Below are positions 8,497 to 16,661 of a stretch of DNA of 64,000 bases, piece after piece (within the stretch, counting starts at the first letter, position 1; every line of letters begins with the position of its first letter). Below the pieces are notes generated by a model. That model ran no database searches. It was not told where the DNA came from and worked only from the letters and a program-made list of their open reading frames with translations. The position numbers were made by a program, and so were the translations under genes. This DNA comes from Candidatus Villigracilaceae bacterium (lineage in GTDB: Bacteria; Chloroflexota; Anaerolineae; Anaerolineales; Villigracilaceae), in the NCBI GenBank assembly GCA_026645935.1, contig JAPKMP010000017.1, forward strand, positions 27,755-91,754. Direction: 5' to 3'.

Positions 8497-8934
8497 ATGA
8501 AATGGATCACCCGTTCGCACGTCCACGTGGACAGGGTCGCCTGCCCGTGGCTCATCACCCGCTTTATTGACAGCGAAGCGGAGTTCTTATTCGTCCCCGG
8601 CAGCCAGATCGAAAAGGTTGCCAAAGAAACCGGCGCGATCCCCTACGACGCGCCCGGCGTGGAACTGGGTCATGTAGACGGACGCTGTTCCTTCGAGTCC
8701 ATCATCTTCAAATACGGGTTGAAGGAGCCGGGTCTTCTGCGATTAGCGAAGATCGTCCACGCGGCGGATGTCGATGAGGATATTGATACCGATCCCATCG
8801 CGCGCGGGCTCGAAGCCATCGCCTCCGGGTACAGCCTGCGCTTCCCCGAAGACCATGAAAATCTCGAACATCAATTTGAAGTGTACGATGCGCTCTATGC
8901 CTGGTGCAGACTGGAAGTCGCAAAACCAAAATGA
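8497..8934 (+). CDS. ChrB C-terminal-domain protein (chromate-resistance type)
   Basis: 145 residues matching only the ChrB C-terminal domain: WITRSHVHVDRVACPWLITRFID at the start, PGVELGHVDGRCSFESIIFKYGL in the middle and FEVYDALYAWCR at the end. In chromate-resistance operons this domain accompanies a regulator or a chromate exporter; the conserved Cys residues may bind the oxyanion or metal. Here it overlaps by ATGA with an MFS transporter gene, which suggests an oxyanion or metal efflux pair. The true substrate is unknown. Confidence 0.85.
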   Translation: MKWITRSHVHVDRVACPWLITRFIDSEAEFLFVPGSQIEKVAKETGAIPYDAPGVELGHVDGRCSFESIIFKYGLKEPGLLRLAKIVHAADVDEDIDTDPIARGLEAIASGYSLRFPEDHENLEHQFEVYDALYAWCRLEVAKPK

Positions 8935-10145
8935 CCCCCACCTTCGACATTCCCCTGCTTTTCACCACCCGCATCATCCGCATGTTCTGTTACGGATTCC
9001 TCTCGGTCGTCCTCGTGCTGTATCTCGCCGAGGCGGGACTCACCGAAGGACAGGCAGGCTTGCTCTTCACCTTCACGCTTGCAGGCGACGCGTTCATCTC
9101 GCTCTACCTCACCACCCATGCGGACAGTTTCGGGCGCAAACGCACGCTCATCATCGGCGCACTGCTCATGCTCGGCGCGGGCGTCATCTTCTTGCTTACG
9201 AATAATCTTATCGTCCTGATCCTCGCCGCGATCATCGGCGTCATCAGCCCGAGCGGGAATGAGATCGGTCCCTTCCTTTCAGTGGAGCAGGCGGGGTTGA
9301 GTCAACTCGTGCCGAATCAACTCCGTACCAAAGTCTTCGCCTGGTATAACCTCGCCGGTTCTTTCTCCACCGCCATCGGCGCGCTGGCTGGCGGCTGGCT
9401 GGCGCAGTTCCTGCAAATGGGCGGTTGGACGGCTCTGGCTTCCTATCGCTACATCCTGACAGGTTATGCCATTGGCGGTCTTCTCATTGCAATCCTCTTT
9501 TTACAGGTTTCTCCCGCCATCGAAGTGAAGAATGAAGTAAATCATGCCAAAAAAGTTTTGGGCTTGCACAAGTCGCGCAAGGTCGTCTTCAAACTGAGCG
9601 CCTTCTTCGCGCTCGATGCCTTCGCGGGCGGGTTGATCGTCCAAAGCATGATCGCCTACTGGTTCCACATCAAATTCGGCGTGGATACGGGCGTCCTCGG
9701 CAGTATTTTCTTTGGCGCAAACATCCTTGCGGGCATTTCATCTTTGCTTGCGGTCAAACTCGCGGAGAAGATCGGCCTCATCAACACGATGGTCTTCACG
9801 CATATTCCTTCCAATATTCTCTTGATTCTCGTTCCGCTCATGCCGACTTTACCCCTCGCCATCGGACTCCTGCTCCTGCGCTTCAGCATCTCCCAGATGG
9901 ACGTGCCCACGCGTCAATCCTACACGATGGCTGTAGTGGACCCCGACGAACGTTCCGCCGCCTCAGGTGTCACCGCCATTGCCCGTTCGGTCGGCGCGTC
10001 TTTATCCCCTGCGCTGACCGGTGTTTTCTTCGGCATCCCAGCCTTGCTCAGCATCCCCTTCTTTCTGAGCGGAGGACTCAAGATCGTTTATGATCTATTA
10101 CTCTGGCGCGAGTTCCGCATGGTCAAGCCGCCGGAGGAAAATTGA
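8931..10145 (+). CDS. MFS transporter (efflux type), paired with ChrB-C protein
   Basis: About 404 residues with some twelve hydrophobic segments; cytoplasmic loop 2-3 carries the MFS motif A variant DSFGRKRTLIIGALL. The ATG at 8931 overlaps the stop of the ChrB-domain gene (ATGA), so translation is coupled and the proteins probably act together. MFS permeases next to ChrB-C proteins are known from other bacteria and are annotated as chromate or unknown-substrate exporters; here substrate is inferred only from context. An upstream extension of nine codons is possible but would lie inside the previous gene. Confidence 0.9.
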   Translation: MTPTFDIPLLFTTRIIRMFCYGFLSVVLVLYLAEAGLTEGQAGLLFTFTLAGDAFISLYLTTHADSFGRKRTLIIGALLMLGAGVIFLLTNNLIVLILAAIIGVISPSGNEIGPFLSVEQAGLSQLVPNQLRTKVFAWYNLAGSFSTAIGALAGGWLAQFLQMGGWTALASYRYILTGYAIGGLLIAILFLQVSPAIEVKNEVNHAKKVLGLHKSRKVVFKLSAFFALDAFAGGLIVQSMIAYWFHIKFGVDTGVLGSIFFGANILAGISSLLAVKLAEKIGLINTMVFTHIPSNILLILVPLMPTLPLAIGLLLLRFSISQMDVPTRQSYTMAVVDPDERSAASGVTAIARSVGASLSPALTGVFFGIPALLSIPFFLSGGLKIVYDLLLWREFRMVKPPEEN

Positions 10146-10150
10146 TAAGT

Positions 10151-10176
10151 AAGGGCGACGCATGCGTCGCCCCTAC
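10151..10176. repeat. GGGGCG-type palindromic repeat
   Basis: Self-complementary GGGCGACGCATGCGTCGCCC flanked by AAG/CTAC. One of a family of short palindromes beginning or ending with GTAGGGGCG found also at 19800-19826; lies between the MFS and cupin genes. Confidence 0.6.
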
Positions 10177-10193
10177 GATGAATTGGAGCATCC

Positions 10194-10517
10194 ATGTCCA
10201 CAGCCCCCAAATCACAAGTTTTGAATCTCGCCGAAATGGTCAACTACCAGGAAGGCTCCGTCGTCAGCCGCCAGGTCACCAAAGCGGAGGCTGGCAACGT
10301 CACTTTATTCGCCTTCGATAAAGACCAGGGCTTGAGCGAACACACCGCTCCCTTCGACGGGCTTGTCCACATCATCGAAGGCGAAGCGGAAGTGACCATC
10401 TCAGGCACTCCGTATCAATTGAAAACAGGCGACGCAATCATCATGCCCGCAAACGAACCGCACGCTTTGAAAGCGATCCAGAAATTCAAGATGCTGCTGA
10501 CGATGATCCGGGCGTAA
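10194..10517 (+). CDS. Small cupin-domain protein
   Basis: 107 residues, one beta-barrel cupin: motif 1 around SEHTAPFDGLVHIIEGEAEV and motif 2 around GDAIIMPANEPHALKA. Metal-ligand histidines are partly replaced (H at SEHT and NEPHAL), so metal binding is possible but incomplete. Such proteins bind small ligands or act as simple isomerases or dioxygenases; no specific function can be assigned. Lies behind the MFS gene on the same strand. Confidence 0.85.
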   Translation: MSTAPKSQVLNLAEMVNYQEGSVVSRQVTKAEAGNVTLFAFDKDQGLSEHTAPFDGLVHIIEGEAEVTISGTPYQLKTGDAIIMPANEPHALKAIQKFKMLLTMIRA

Positions 10518-10522
10518 TTGAT

Positions 10523-10607
10523 TTGTAGGTCAGGCTTGCAGCCTGACACATCTTGAAAATTCATGATGTGGCGGGTTGTGCGCAGCACAGGTAAACCCGA
10601 CCTACAA
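10523..10607. repeat. Dispersed inverted repeat, TTGTAGGTC...GACCTACAA
   Basis: An 85-base element with 9-base perfect terminal inverted repeats; internal stems AGGCTTGCAGCCT and GTGCGCAGCAC. Sits between the convergent cupin and 10617 genes, where it may also terminate transcription. Confidence 0.65.
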
Positions 10608-10616
10608 GTACATTTC

Positions 10617-11510
10617 TCAATTCAATTGCATCACACTCGGTTTCAACCCTAATTCGTCGATCAATCCATTGAGTTCGTCATCTGTCAAGCGCCGACCTTT
10701 GCCTGCATAGGCGGTGAGCATGGCTTCGGTGGTATTCGTTCCAAAAGAGCGACCGTCGTAGCGCGGCGTTGTGGTGATAACTGTTTTCACTTCGCGTCCT
10801 TTGAGTAAATCCATATTTTCTTCAGTGGTGGTATTCGTCACAACAGTCTTACCTTCCAACCGATGCGGCATGTATTTGCGCATGAAGAGGAAATCCCCGG
10901 CAATTAAATCTGACTCTTCGAAATATTTGACGTACTTTGGCTCGTGCTCGGCGCCGTCACTGCCGTAGAAGATCATGGACATGGGGAAGTGACTGACGAT
11001 GGGAAGCATGATCCGCGCAACGCGCTTGAACGCAGGGATGCCGTACAAAGGAATTGGAACGCCAAGCGCAACCATCAGATCGCCTGAGACGATTTTGTCC
11101 GAGACTTCGGCAACGGCTTGCGCCAGACCCAGGCGATCCACTGCGACGGGGATAAAGGCTTGCCTGAAGCGCACATCGCCCAATTCCGCTTTCGCCAGTT
11201 CGAAGACCCGCCGCTCGAGCGTGTGTTTGAGTCCGCGGCCGTCACAGAGTGGAGTCTGTTTGACGCCAGAGACAAGTTTGAGCGCGGCATGAAGCGGATA
11301 TTCTTTTTCATCGAGCCGCAGATATAGGTCCACACCGCCGACGCCGAAGGCATCCACTTTGCCGTCAAGGTCAAGATACATTTGGCGGGCTTTTTCCACA
11401 TCGCCATCGGTGCCGATGCGCTCGACTTGAATTTCGACGCCGTTGAGATTGACAACAACTTTCTTATCGCGCTTCGAACTCCCCAAACTGATGCCAACCG
11501 CTCGTTTCAT
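10617..11510 (-). CDS. Conserved protein of unknown function (annotated elsewhere as quinate 5-dehydrogenase-like)
   Basis: 297 residues starting MKRAVGISLGSSKRDKKVVV, with glycine-rich VDAFGVGGVDLYL and a C-terminal half rich in threonines (KTVVTNTTTEENMD, VITTTPRYDGRSFGTNTTEA). No signal peptide or membrane segment. From memory, homologues in several thermophilic and Chloroflexota genomes carry the name quinate 5-dehydrogenase, but I see no shikimate-dehydrogenase-like NAD-binding motif, so the name is not supported here. The alternating Rossmann-like pattern suggests a nucleotide-binding enzyme. Confidence 0.75.
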   Translation of the reverse strand: MKRAVGISLGSSKRDKKVVVNLNGVEIQVERIGTDGDVEKARQMYLDLDGKVDAFGVGGVDLYLRLDEKEYPLHAALKLVSGVKQTPLCDGRGLKHTLERRVFELAKAELGDVRFRQAFIPVAVDRLGLAQAVAEVSDKIVSGDLMVALGVPIPLYGIPAFKRVARIMLPIVSHFPMSMIFYGSDGAEHEPKYVKYFEESDLIAGDFLFMRKYMPHRLEGKTVVTNTTTEENMDLLKGREVKTVITTTPRYDGRSFGTNTTEAMLTAYAGKGRRLTDDELNGLIDELGLKPSVMQLN

Positions 11511-11541
11511 ATCTTTCCTCTTTGTTCTTTCTTTGCAAATC

Positions 11542-12177
11542 TTATTCCCTCACAAACGGATTGTATTTCTTCTCATGCCCCACTGTCGTTTGCGGACCGT
11601 GACCTGAAAGCAAAACCGTTTCATCCGGCATCGTAAATATCTGCTCGCGGATGCTTTTTTCCAGAATATTCCAATCGCCGCCGGGTAAATCGGTGCGGCC
11701 AACGCCCTCGTTGAAAATCAAATCGCCGCAAAAGCAAATGTTCTCCTTCTCCGCGTACAACACGCAATGTCCCTTCGTGTGCCCCGGCGTGTACCGAACT
11801 TCGAATATGTTCGAGCCAAGTTGAAGATTCATGCCGTGTATAAAATCGATCGTCGGTTCCGGACCCGGGTCGATATCGAATCCAAAGAACGCGCCTCCCC
11901 CGCCCGCGCGCCAAAGCACGTGATCGTCGGGATGCAAAGCCACGTGCGGCAGGGGATTCAACGAATCGGCAATTGCCGCCGCGCCGCCGATATGATCGAA
12001 ATGCGCGTGTGTGTACCACATGTGACCGATACGCCATCCGCGCTTCTGCGCTTCGCCGAGAATGACGCGGCCATCCCATGCAGGATCGATCACCGCCGCT
12101 TCTTTGGTTTCAGGATCGGCAATCAGATACGCATTCGTGGATGCGGGTCCGAGGGTAAAGGAAACGATTTCGAGCAT
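11542..12177 (-). CDS. MBL-fold metallo-hydrolase, glyoxalase II-like
   Basis: About 211 residues. The binuclear metal site is complete: HAHFDHIGG, a later GHTKGHCVL histidine, CGDLIFNEGVGRTD aspartate, and GHGPQTTVGHE. This is the hydroxyacylglutathione hydrolase-like branch, cleaving thioesters or related small molecules in the cytoplasm. I use the ATG at 12177 (MLEIVSF); a start seven codons upstream is possible. Substrate unknown, since glutathione itself is not expected in this phylum. Confidence 0.92.
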   Translation of the reverse strand: MLEIVSFTLGPASTNAYLIADPETKEAAVIDPAWDGRVILGEAQKRGWRIGHMWYTHAHFDHIGGAAAIADSLNPLPHVALHPDDHVLWRAGGGGAFFGFDIDPGPEPTIDFIHGMNLQLGSNIFEVRYTPGHTKGHCVLYAEKENICFCGDLIFNEGVGRTDLPGGDWNILEKSIREQIFTMPDETVLLSGHGPQTTVGHEKKYNPFVRE

Positions 12178-12206
12178 GAGAGACCTTTCGGGTTGCAAGT
12201 TGCAGG

Positions 12207-13346
12207 TTACAGGTTGCGAATTGCGGACGGTTCAGGGCGCGGGGAGAAGATGTAGCTGAACAGAATGGAGACGGCGATCAAGCCGATGGCAATCGGGTAG
12301 ATAATGAACGGGTCGCGTTCGAAGATGAAACCGGCGATGGGAGGCGCGATGATGAAGATGATCGCGCTGACCGTTTCCATCATGCCATACGTGAGTCCCA
12401 TTTGCGAGTTGTGGACAAGTTCGCGCGCCTGCGCCATCGCCATGGGACGAGCCGCGCGGAATCCACCCAGAAGAAAGTAGGCGAACATGAAGACGGGCAA
12501 TCCCAGCCCGAGCCACATGAACACGGCAAAGAGCGCAACCATGAACTGCGCGATCAAAAATCCCCAGCGCGGTTTGAAGCGGCTAATCCCCAGCGCCAGC
12601 AGGGAATTACCCAGCGCGCCAGCCGAGAAGACCCAACCTGTTTCCGCCAGAGATAGGTCGCGGATGCCCTTCAGGAAATTCGGCGTGAGCGGCTGGGCGA
12701 GATACAGTGCAAAAACTGCAAAGGCAAAGATCACCAGGAAGTTGACGAAGCGGGTGTTGTTCCATAATTCGGTCGGCGGCGATTCGGGGTCGTGTTTATC
12801 TATCGGTTGAGGTTCGATGAAAACGATGAAAAGCGTGGAAAGCACGAACGCGCCGAAGGCTACAAGATAGCTGGCATCCATGCCGTAGCGCTCAGCCACC
12901 CATCCGCCCATGACGGGTCCCAGCGACATGCCGATGTTGAAAGTTGCCGTCGTCAATGAAAGCGCGGTTCCGATCTCCCATTTGCCTCGCGCCGCAGTCA
13001 CATAACTGCCGAGCGGCGAAGCCACGAAGGCTGTGATGCCATACGCGAACAATCCTACCAGATAAAACGGCAGGCTTTTTGCGAGTCCCATTGTCAGCGT
13101 GGAGAACATGCCCAACAGCCACGCTCCAATCAACAGGGGACGCCGCCCGATGCGGTCCGCGAGATGACCGCCGGGGATGTGTGTGATCGCCATCGAGAAT
13201 CCGAATGCGCCCAGCGCGAATCCGATCTCCTGTTTTGTGAGCAGGAAATCAGTCTCCAAACGGATGGGTACAAAATTGAAGAACAGCCCCTCGCCGAAAC
13301 CCCACAACAGGAGCGCGGCGGCGATGAAGAAAAGATTACGATTCAA
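12207..13346 (-). CDS. MFS transporter
   Basis: 379 residues with about eleven to twelve hydrophobic helices; motif A appears as GGHLADRIGRRPLLIG (residues about 59-74). The N terminus is a clear inner-membrane helix. It lies directly upstream of the MBL hydrolase on the same strand, so they may be expressed together. Substrate not recognisable; it is not closely like the MFS at 8931. Confidence 0.9.
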   Translation of the reverse strand: MNRNLFFIAAALLLWGFGEGLFFNFVPIRLETDFLLTKQEIGFALGAFGFSMAITHIPGGHLADRIGRRPLLIGAWLLGMFSTLTMGLAKSLPFYLVGLFAYGITAFVASPLGSYVTAARGKWEIGTALSLTTATFNIGMSLGPVMGGWVAERYGMDASYLVAFGAFVLSTLFIVFIEPQPIDKHDPESPPTELWNNTRFVNFLVIFAFAVFALYLAQPLTPNFLKGIRDLSLAETGWVFSAGALGNSLLALGISRFKPRWGFLIAQFMVALFAVFMWLGLGLPVFMFAYFLLGGFRAARPMAMAQARELVHNSQMGLTYGMMETVSAIIFIIAPPIAGFIFERDPFIIYPIAIGLIAVSILFSYIFSPRPEPSAIRNL

Positions 13347-13721
13347 GAATCCTCTTTCCAGAACGGTTTGGCATATTTATCCCTTCGTTAGATTTTACCG
13401 GATAAACCCGGTTTCTTCCTCCATTCGTGATAATAAAACCAAAATCCATTCCCGGCATCAACGTCCCTTGAAGCAGGCGGCATGCCTTGTTTGCATATGA
13501 CCGGATTTATCAGTTGAATTGGGGCTTCCCTGGGAAAATTCCAATTCGGGAGCAGGTTTACGTTCTCACAGACTTTTTTCGAAAATCACTATTGTTTTTA
13601 ACAGGTTGCGGTTGTATAGTGAATTTGTGCCCAAGGTCTTTTTGTTTGAAGCATGTTAGGCAGAGAATGTGTGTCGCCCTCCTGGGCGCGCACCCGGGAG
13701 GGCGGAGAAAGGAAAAACGCA
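13347..13721. other. Intergenic region between divergent MFS and amidohydrolase genes
   Basis: About 375 bases without a convincing gene. It holds a promoter for the downstream gene at 13592-13620, a small ACCGG/CCGGT hairpin near 13398-13413, and a GC-rich leader (13670-13715) directly ahead of the amidohydrolase. A short open frame through 13487-13738 looks non-coding. Confidence 0.6.
13592..13620 (+). promoter_or_regulatory. Promoter before the Tat amidohydrolase gene
   Basis: TTGTTT (13592-13597), 17-base spacer, TATAGT (13615-13620). About 100 bases ahead of the chosen ATG at 13722. Confidence 0.5.
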
Positions 13722-15482
13722 ATGCACCACAACCGTAATCACCGATTGTCCCGCAGGGATTTTCTCAAGTTAAGCGGAGCCGCGCTGGGTGGAGCAGCGC
13801 TGGCTTGCGGCGGCACGGAATTGATCGAGTTAACAGCAATACCGACCGCGATAAGCACTGTCAAACCGCCGACATTGGCTCCGGGTGAAATCGTCGATGC
13901 GATCCTGGTCAATGGCAATGTCGTGACCATGAGCGCGCAACGCAGTGTTGCCAAGGCGGTGGCGATCAAAAATGGGATCATCCAATTCGTCGGTGACGAT
14001 CAAGCCGTTCGGAATTTATCCGGGGACGGTACGCAGATCTTTGATTTGAACGGGCGCACCGTCACTCCCGGGTTGATCGATGCCCATTGTCACTTGAGCG
14101 CCTGCGGCTTGCTTGGTAGCGCATACGTGGACGTCAGCTGGCCCGCGGTTTTCACTGTGGAACAGATGCAGGCTAAACTCTCCGGGCGGATCGCCACTAC
14201 GGCTCCCGGCGAATGGGTGGTTGGCGCGGGATGGGTGACCTATGAAGGGCGCAGCCCAACCAAGCATGACCTTGATCCCGTTTCGCCAAACCATCCCGTC
14301 ATGTTGATCAATCAAGGCGGGCATATGGCAGTCGTCAACAGCCTGGCATTGGAGATGGCAAATGTAACAGCGAAGACAAAAGACCCCGGCAATGGGCGCT
14401 TCCTGCGCGAGGCGAACGATGAACCGAACGGTCTGGTCCTGAATCATCCCGCCATGGATGTTTTCCGCAAATTATGGCCCGCCGACCTGCTGGACCTGAA
14501 GACATATGAAGCAAGCGTCATCGATCCGCAAGCCAAGTTTGCGTCGATGGGAGTTACCAGCTTCCAGGACGTTTACGCGCGCGACATGGACCGCATGAAG
14601 GCATACTTCAACGTCGCTAAACGCGGCGAGATGACCATCCGCGGACAGGTGATGAATGTGTTGGAATATATCCAGGAGTTGGATGGGCGCATCGATGAGA
14701 TCGAGGCCGTGCGCTATGAAGATGATTTCATGCATTTTGGCGGCGCGAAATTCCAGGCGGATGGGGGATTGGAAGGCTCCTACACGCTCGAGCCTCATAA
14801 CGGAATCGCCTGGGATATCCCCATCTGGAAGCCCAAGGATCTGAACGAGGCGGTGCGCGCCTTCCACGATGTGGGATATCAGGTCGCTATTCATACAGGC
14901 GGCGATGCGGCTGTTGCCATGGCACTGGACGCGATCGAAAATGCGATGAACAAAAATCCGCGCTCCGATCCGCGCCATCGCATCGAACATTCTGTTCTCA
15001 ACACAGATAAAGATTTGCAGCGGGAAAAAGACCTCGGCGTGATCGTCTCCACCCAGCCGACTCTCATCACAGCCTTTGGCGAAGGGATGTTCCGAATCTG
15101 GGGAGAGGAACGCACCCAACGCGTCATCCCCACCCGCACCTGGCTGGACATGGGCGTTCCGCTTGCTCTCAGTTCAGATGCCCCCTCCATGCCGTGGTGG
15201 GATCCGCAAAGCACTTTGTATGCCAGTATCGCGCGGATTACCGTCACCAAAAAACTGGTCGGACCCGAACAGGCAATGACCATCGAAGAAGCCATGTACG
15301 CTCACACAATGGGAAGCGCCTATGCAGACTTTGCGGAAAACAAAAAAGGCTCCTTGGAACCGGGAAAATTCGCCGATCTCATCGTCTGGCATGATAACCC
15401 GTATACGGTTGCCGCGGAGGATATCCTCGACCTGACGATCGATCTGACCATGGTTGGCGGAAAGGTGGTGCATCAGGTATAA
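13722..15482 (+). CDS. Tat-exported amidohydrolase, YtcJ type
   Basis: 586 residues from ATG 13722. The N terminus carries a Tat signal SRRDFLKLSGAALGGAALACGG which also has a lipobox (LACG), so it is probably a folded, lipid-anchored extracytoplasmic enzyme. The body is an amidohydrolase_3 metal hydrolase: TPGLIDAHCHLSACG (metal histidines), FQADGGLEGSYT, HTGGDAAV, RIEHSV and SSDAPSMPWW. Members hydrolyse N-acyl or cyclic amide bonds; the substrate is unknown. A longer frame starting at 13653 would add a non-typical N terminus before the Tat motif. Confidence 0.92.
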   Translation: MHHNRNHRLSRRDFLKLSGAALGGAALACGGTELIELTAIPTAISTVKPPTLAPGEIVDAILVNGNVVTMSAQRSVAKAVAIKNGIIQFVGDDQAVRNLSGDGTQIFDLNGRTVTPGLIDAHCHLSACGLLGSAYVDVSWPAVFTVEQMQAKLSGRIATTAPGEWVVGAGWVTYEGRSPTKHDLDPVSPNHPVMLINQGGHMAVVNSLALEMANVTAKTKDPGNGRFLREANDEPNGLVLNHPAMDVFRKLWPADLLDLKTYEASVIDPQAKFASMGVTSFQDVYARDMDRMKAYFNVAKRGEMTIRGQVMNVLEYIQELDGRIDEIEAVRYEDDFMHFGGAKFQADGGLEGSYTLEPHNGIAWDIPIWKPKDLNEAVRAFHDVGYQVAIHTGGDAAVAMALDAIENAMNKNPRSDPRHRIEHSVLNTDKDLQREKDLGVIVSTQPTLITAFGEGMFRIWGEERTQRVIPTRTWLDMGVPLALSSDAPSMPWWDPQSTLYASIARITVTKKLVGPEQAMTIEEAMYAHTMGSAYADFAENKKGSLEPGKFADLIVWHDNPYTVAAEDILDLTIDLTMVGGKVVHQV

Positions 15483-15594
15483 ATTAGACTTCTTGCATAA
15501 GTGCTCCCGCCGCAGTCCCCGGCGGCGGGGACGCCGCCTTGAGCAAGGTAAAATTTTGACTTCTGCATGAAGTCTATTGAAAAAAATATCCTTT

Positions 15595-15630
15595 GAAAAG
15601 TGGCTGACAACTTTTTGTCAGTCACTTTTC
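15595..15630. terminator. Bidirectional terminator
   Basis: Stem GAAAAGTGGCTGACA / TGTCAGTCACTTTTC with a six-base loop; T-rich on both sides. Separates the amidohydrolase (plus) from the acyltransferase (minus). Confidence 0.8.
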
Positions 15631-15643
15631 ATCTTTTGACCAT

Positions 15644-16657
15644 CTAAAAAATGGCACGTAATCCCAGCACTTTGAGAGTCAGATAAACGATCAGCCAGGA
15701 GATCAGGAATGCCATGAGCGCGATGATGGGAATTATAAGCAGCGAATACCCGGCATAGGGATCGTACCCCAGCGATTCCATTCCAAGCGCCAGCCAGCGC
15801 AATAGCATGGGATGGATGAGATAGATGCCAAAGATGACCGGGCCGGCTTTGGACGCGAGTCCGATCCATGAAACGGGGACTTTTTCCGCCAGGTATTTGA
15901 CGAGAACAAATGCGGCAATAGACATGAGGACGATATTCAGGCTGGGATAGTCGCGCAGAATTGATTCGTTATTGGTGGGCGGCAGGTCGTAATAGAAAAT
16001 GGAAAAGGTGACGATAAAGCCAAGGGCAAAAAGAAAAAAAACCAAACGCAGGAGGTGGGGCGTGATCTCCCTACGTCCCAGATGATAACCGAGTAAAAAA
16101 TAACCCACATAGCCAGCCGCATAATAAACATCAAAACCGAACCTGACCGGGGTGAATTCTTCGACGATCATCAGAACCGGTTTTACAAGGAACCAAAGCG
16201 CGATGAAATAAAGAAGTTCTGATTCCTTCGCATTGGCAACAAAGACGCGCAACATGGGTGTAATCAGGTAAAGACCGATCAATGAATAAAAGAACCAGAG
16301 ATGCGCCTCGCGCGGGACGCTCAGGATGCGGACGACCATTCCGGCGACTGCATCAATAGTTAATCCATCCGCAAAGGGGCGGCTGTTCTGAATATCATAA
16401 AGCACGGACCAGACGATGAAGGGAATGGCGACCTTTGCAAGACGCTTACGGAAAAACGTCCACAGGTCCTCTTCTTTGGAAAGCAGCAGGAAACCGCCGG
16501 TGAGAAAAAAGAAGGGCACAGCGACTCGCGAAAGCGTGTAATAGAATGCGCCCCACGACCAGGGCTCATGCCCCCAATCGCAGACGTGCGCAAGCACCAC
16601 CAGAAATGCTGCAAGAAAGCGCATGAAATCGACCCAGCCAAGTTTTGATGAATCCAT
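15644..16657 (-). CDS. Membrane acyltransferase, acyltransferase-3 family
   Basis: About 337 residues with ten predicted membrane helices. Begins GWVDFMRFLAAFLVVLAHVCDWGH, carrying the family R-x10-H arrangement (Arg in FMRFLA, His in LAHV). Such enzymes O-acetylate or succinylate surface polysaccharides, lipids or glycosides. The ATG at 16657 has an AGGTGA ribosome-binding site and lies 4 bases past the stop of the preceding gene, so the two form an operon. Confidence 0.9.
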   Translation of the reverse strand: MDSSKLGWVDFMRFLAAFLVVLAHVCDWGHEPWSWGAFYYTLSRVAVPFFFLTGGFLLLSKEEDLWTFFRKRLAKVAIPFIVWSVLYDIQNSRPFADGLTIDAVAGMVVRILSVPREAHLWFFYSLIGLYLITPMLRVFVANAKESELLYFIALWFLVKPVLMIVEEFTPVRFGFDVYYAAGYVGYFLLGYHLGRREITPHLLRLVFFLFALGFIVTFSIFYYDLPPTNNESILRDYPSLNIVLMSIAAFVLVKYLAEKVPVSWIGLASKAGPVIFGIYLIHPMLLRWLALGMESLGYDPYAGYSLLIIPIIALMAFLISWLIVYLTLKVLGLRAIF

Positions 16658-16661
16658 CGGT

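Noticed and set aside
13487..13738. An 83-codon frame upstream of the amidohydrolase
   Set aside because: It covers the promoter and leader, and the peptide has no pattern.
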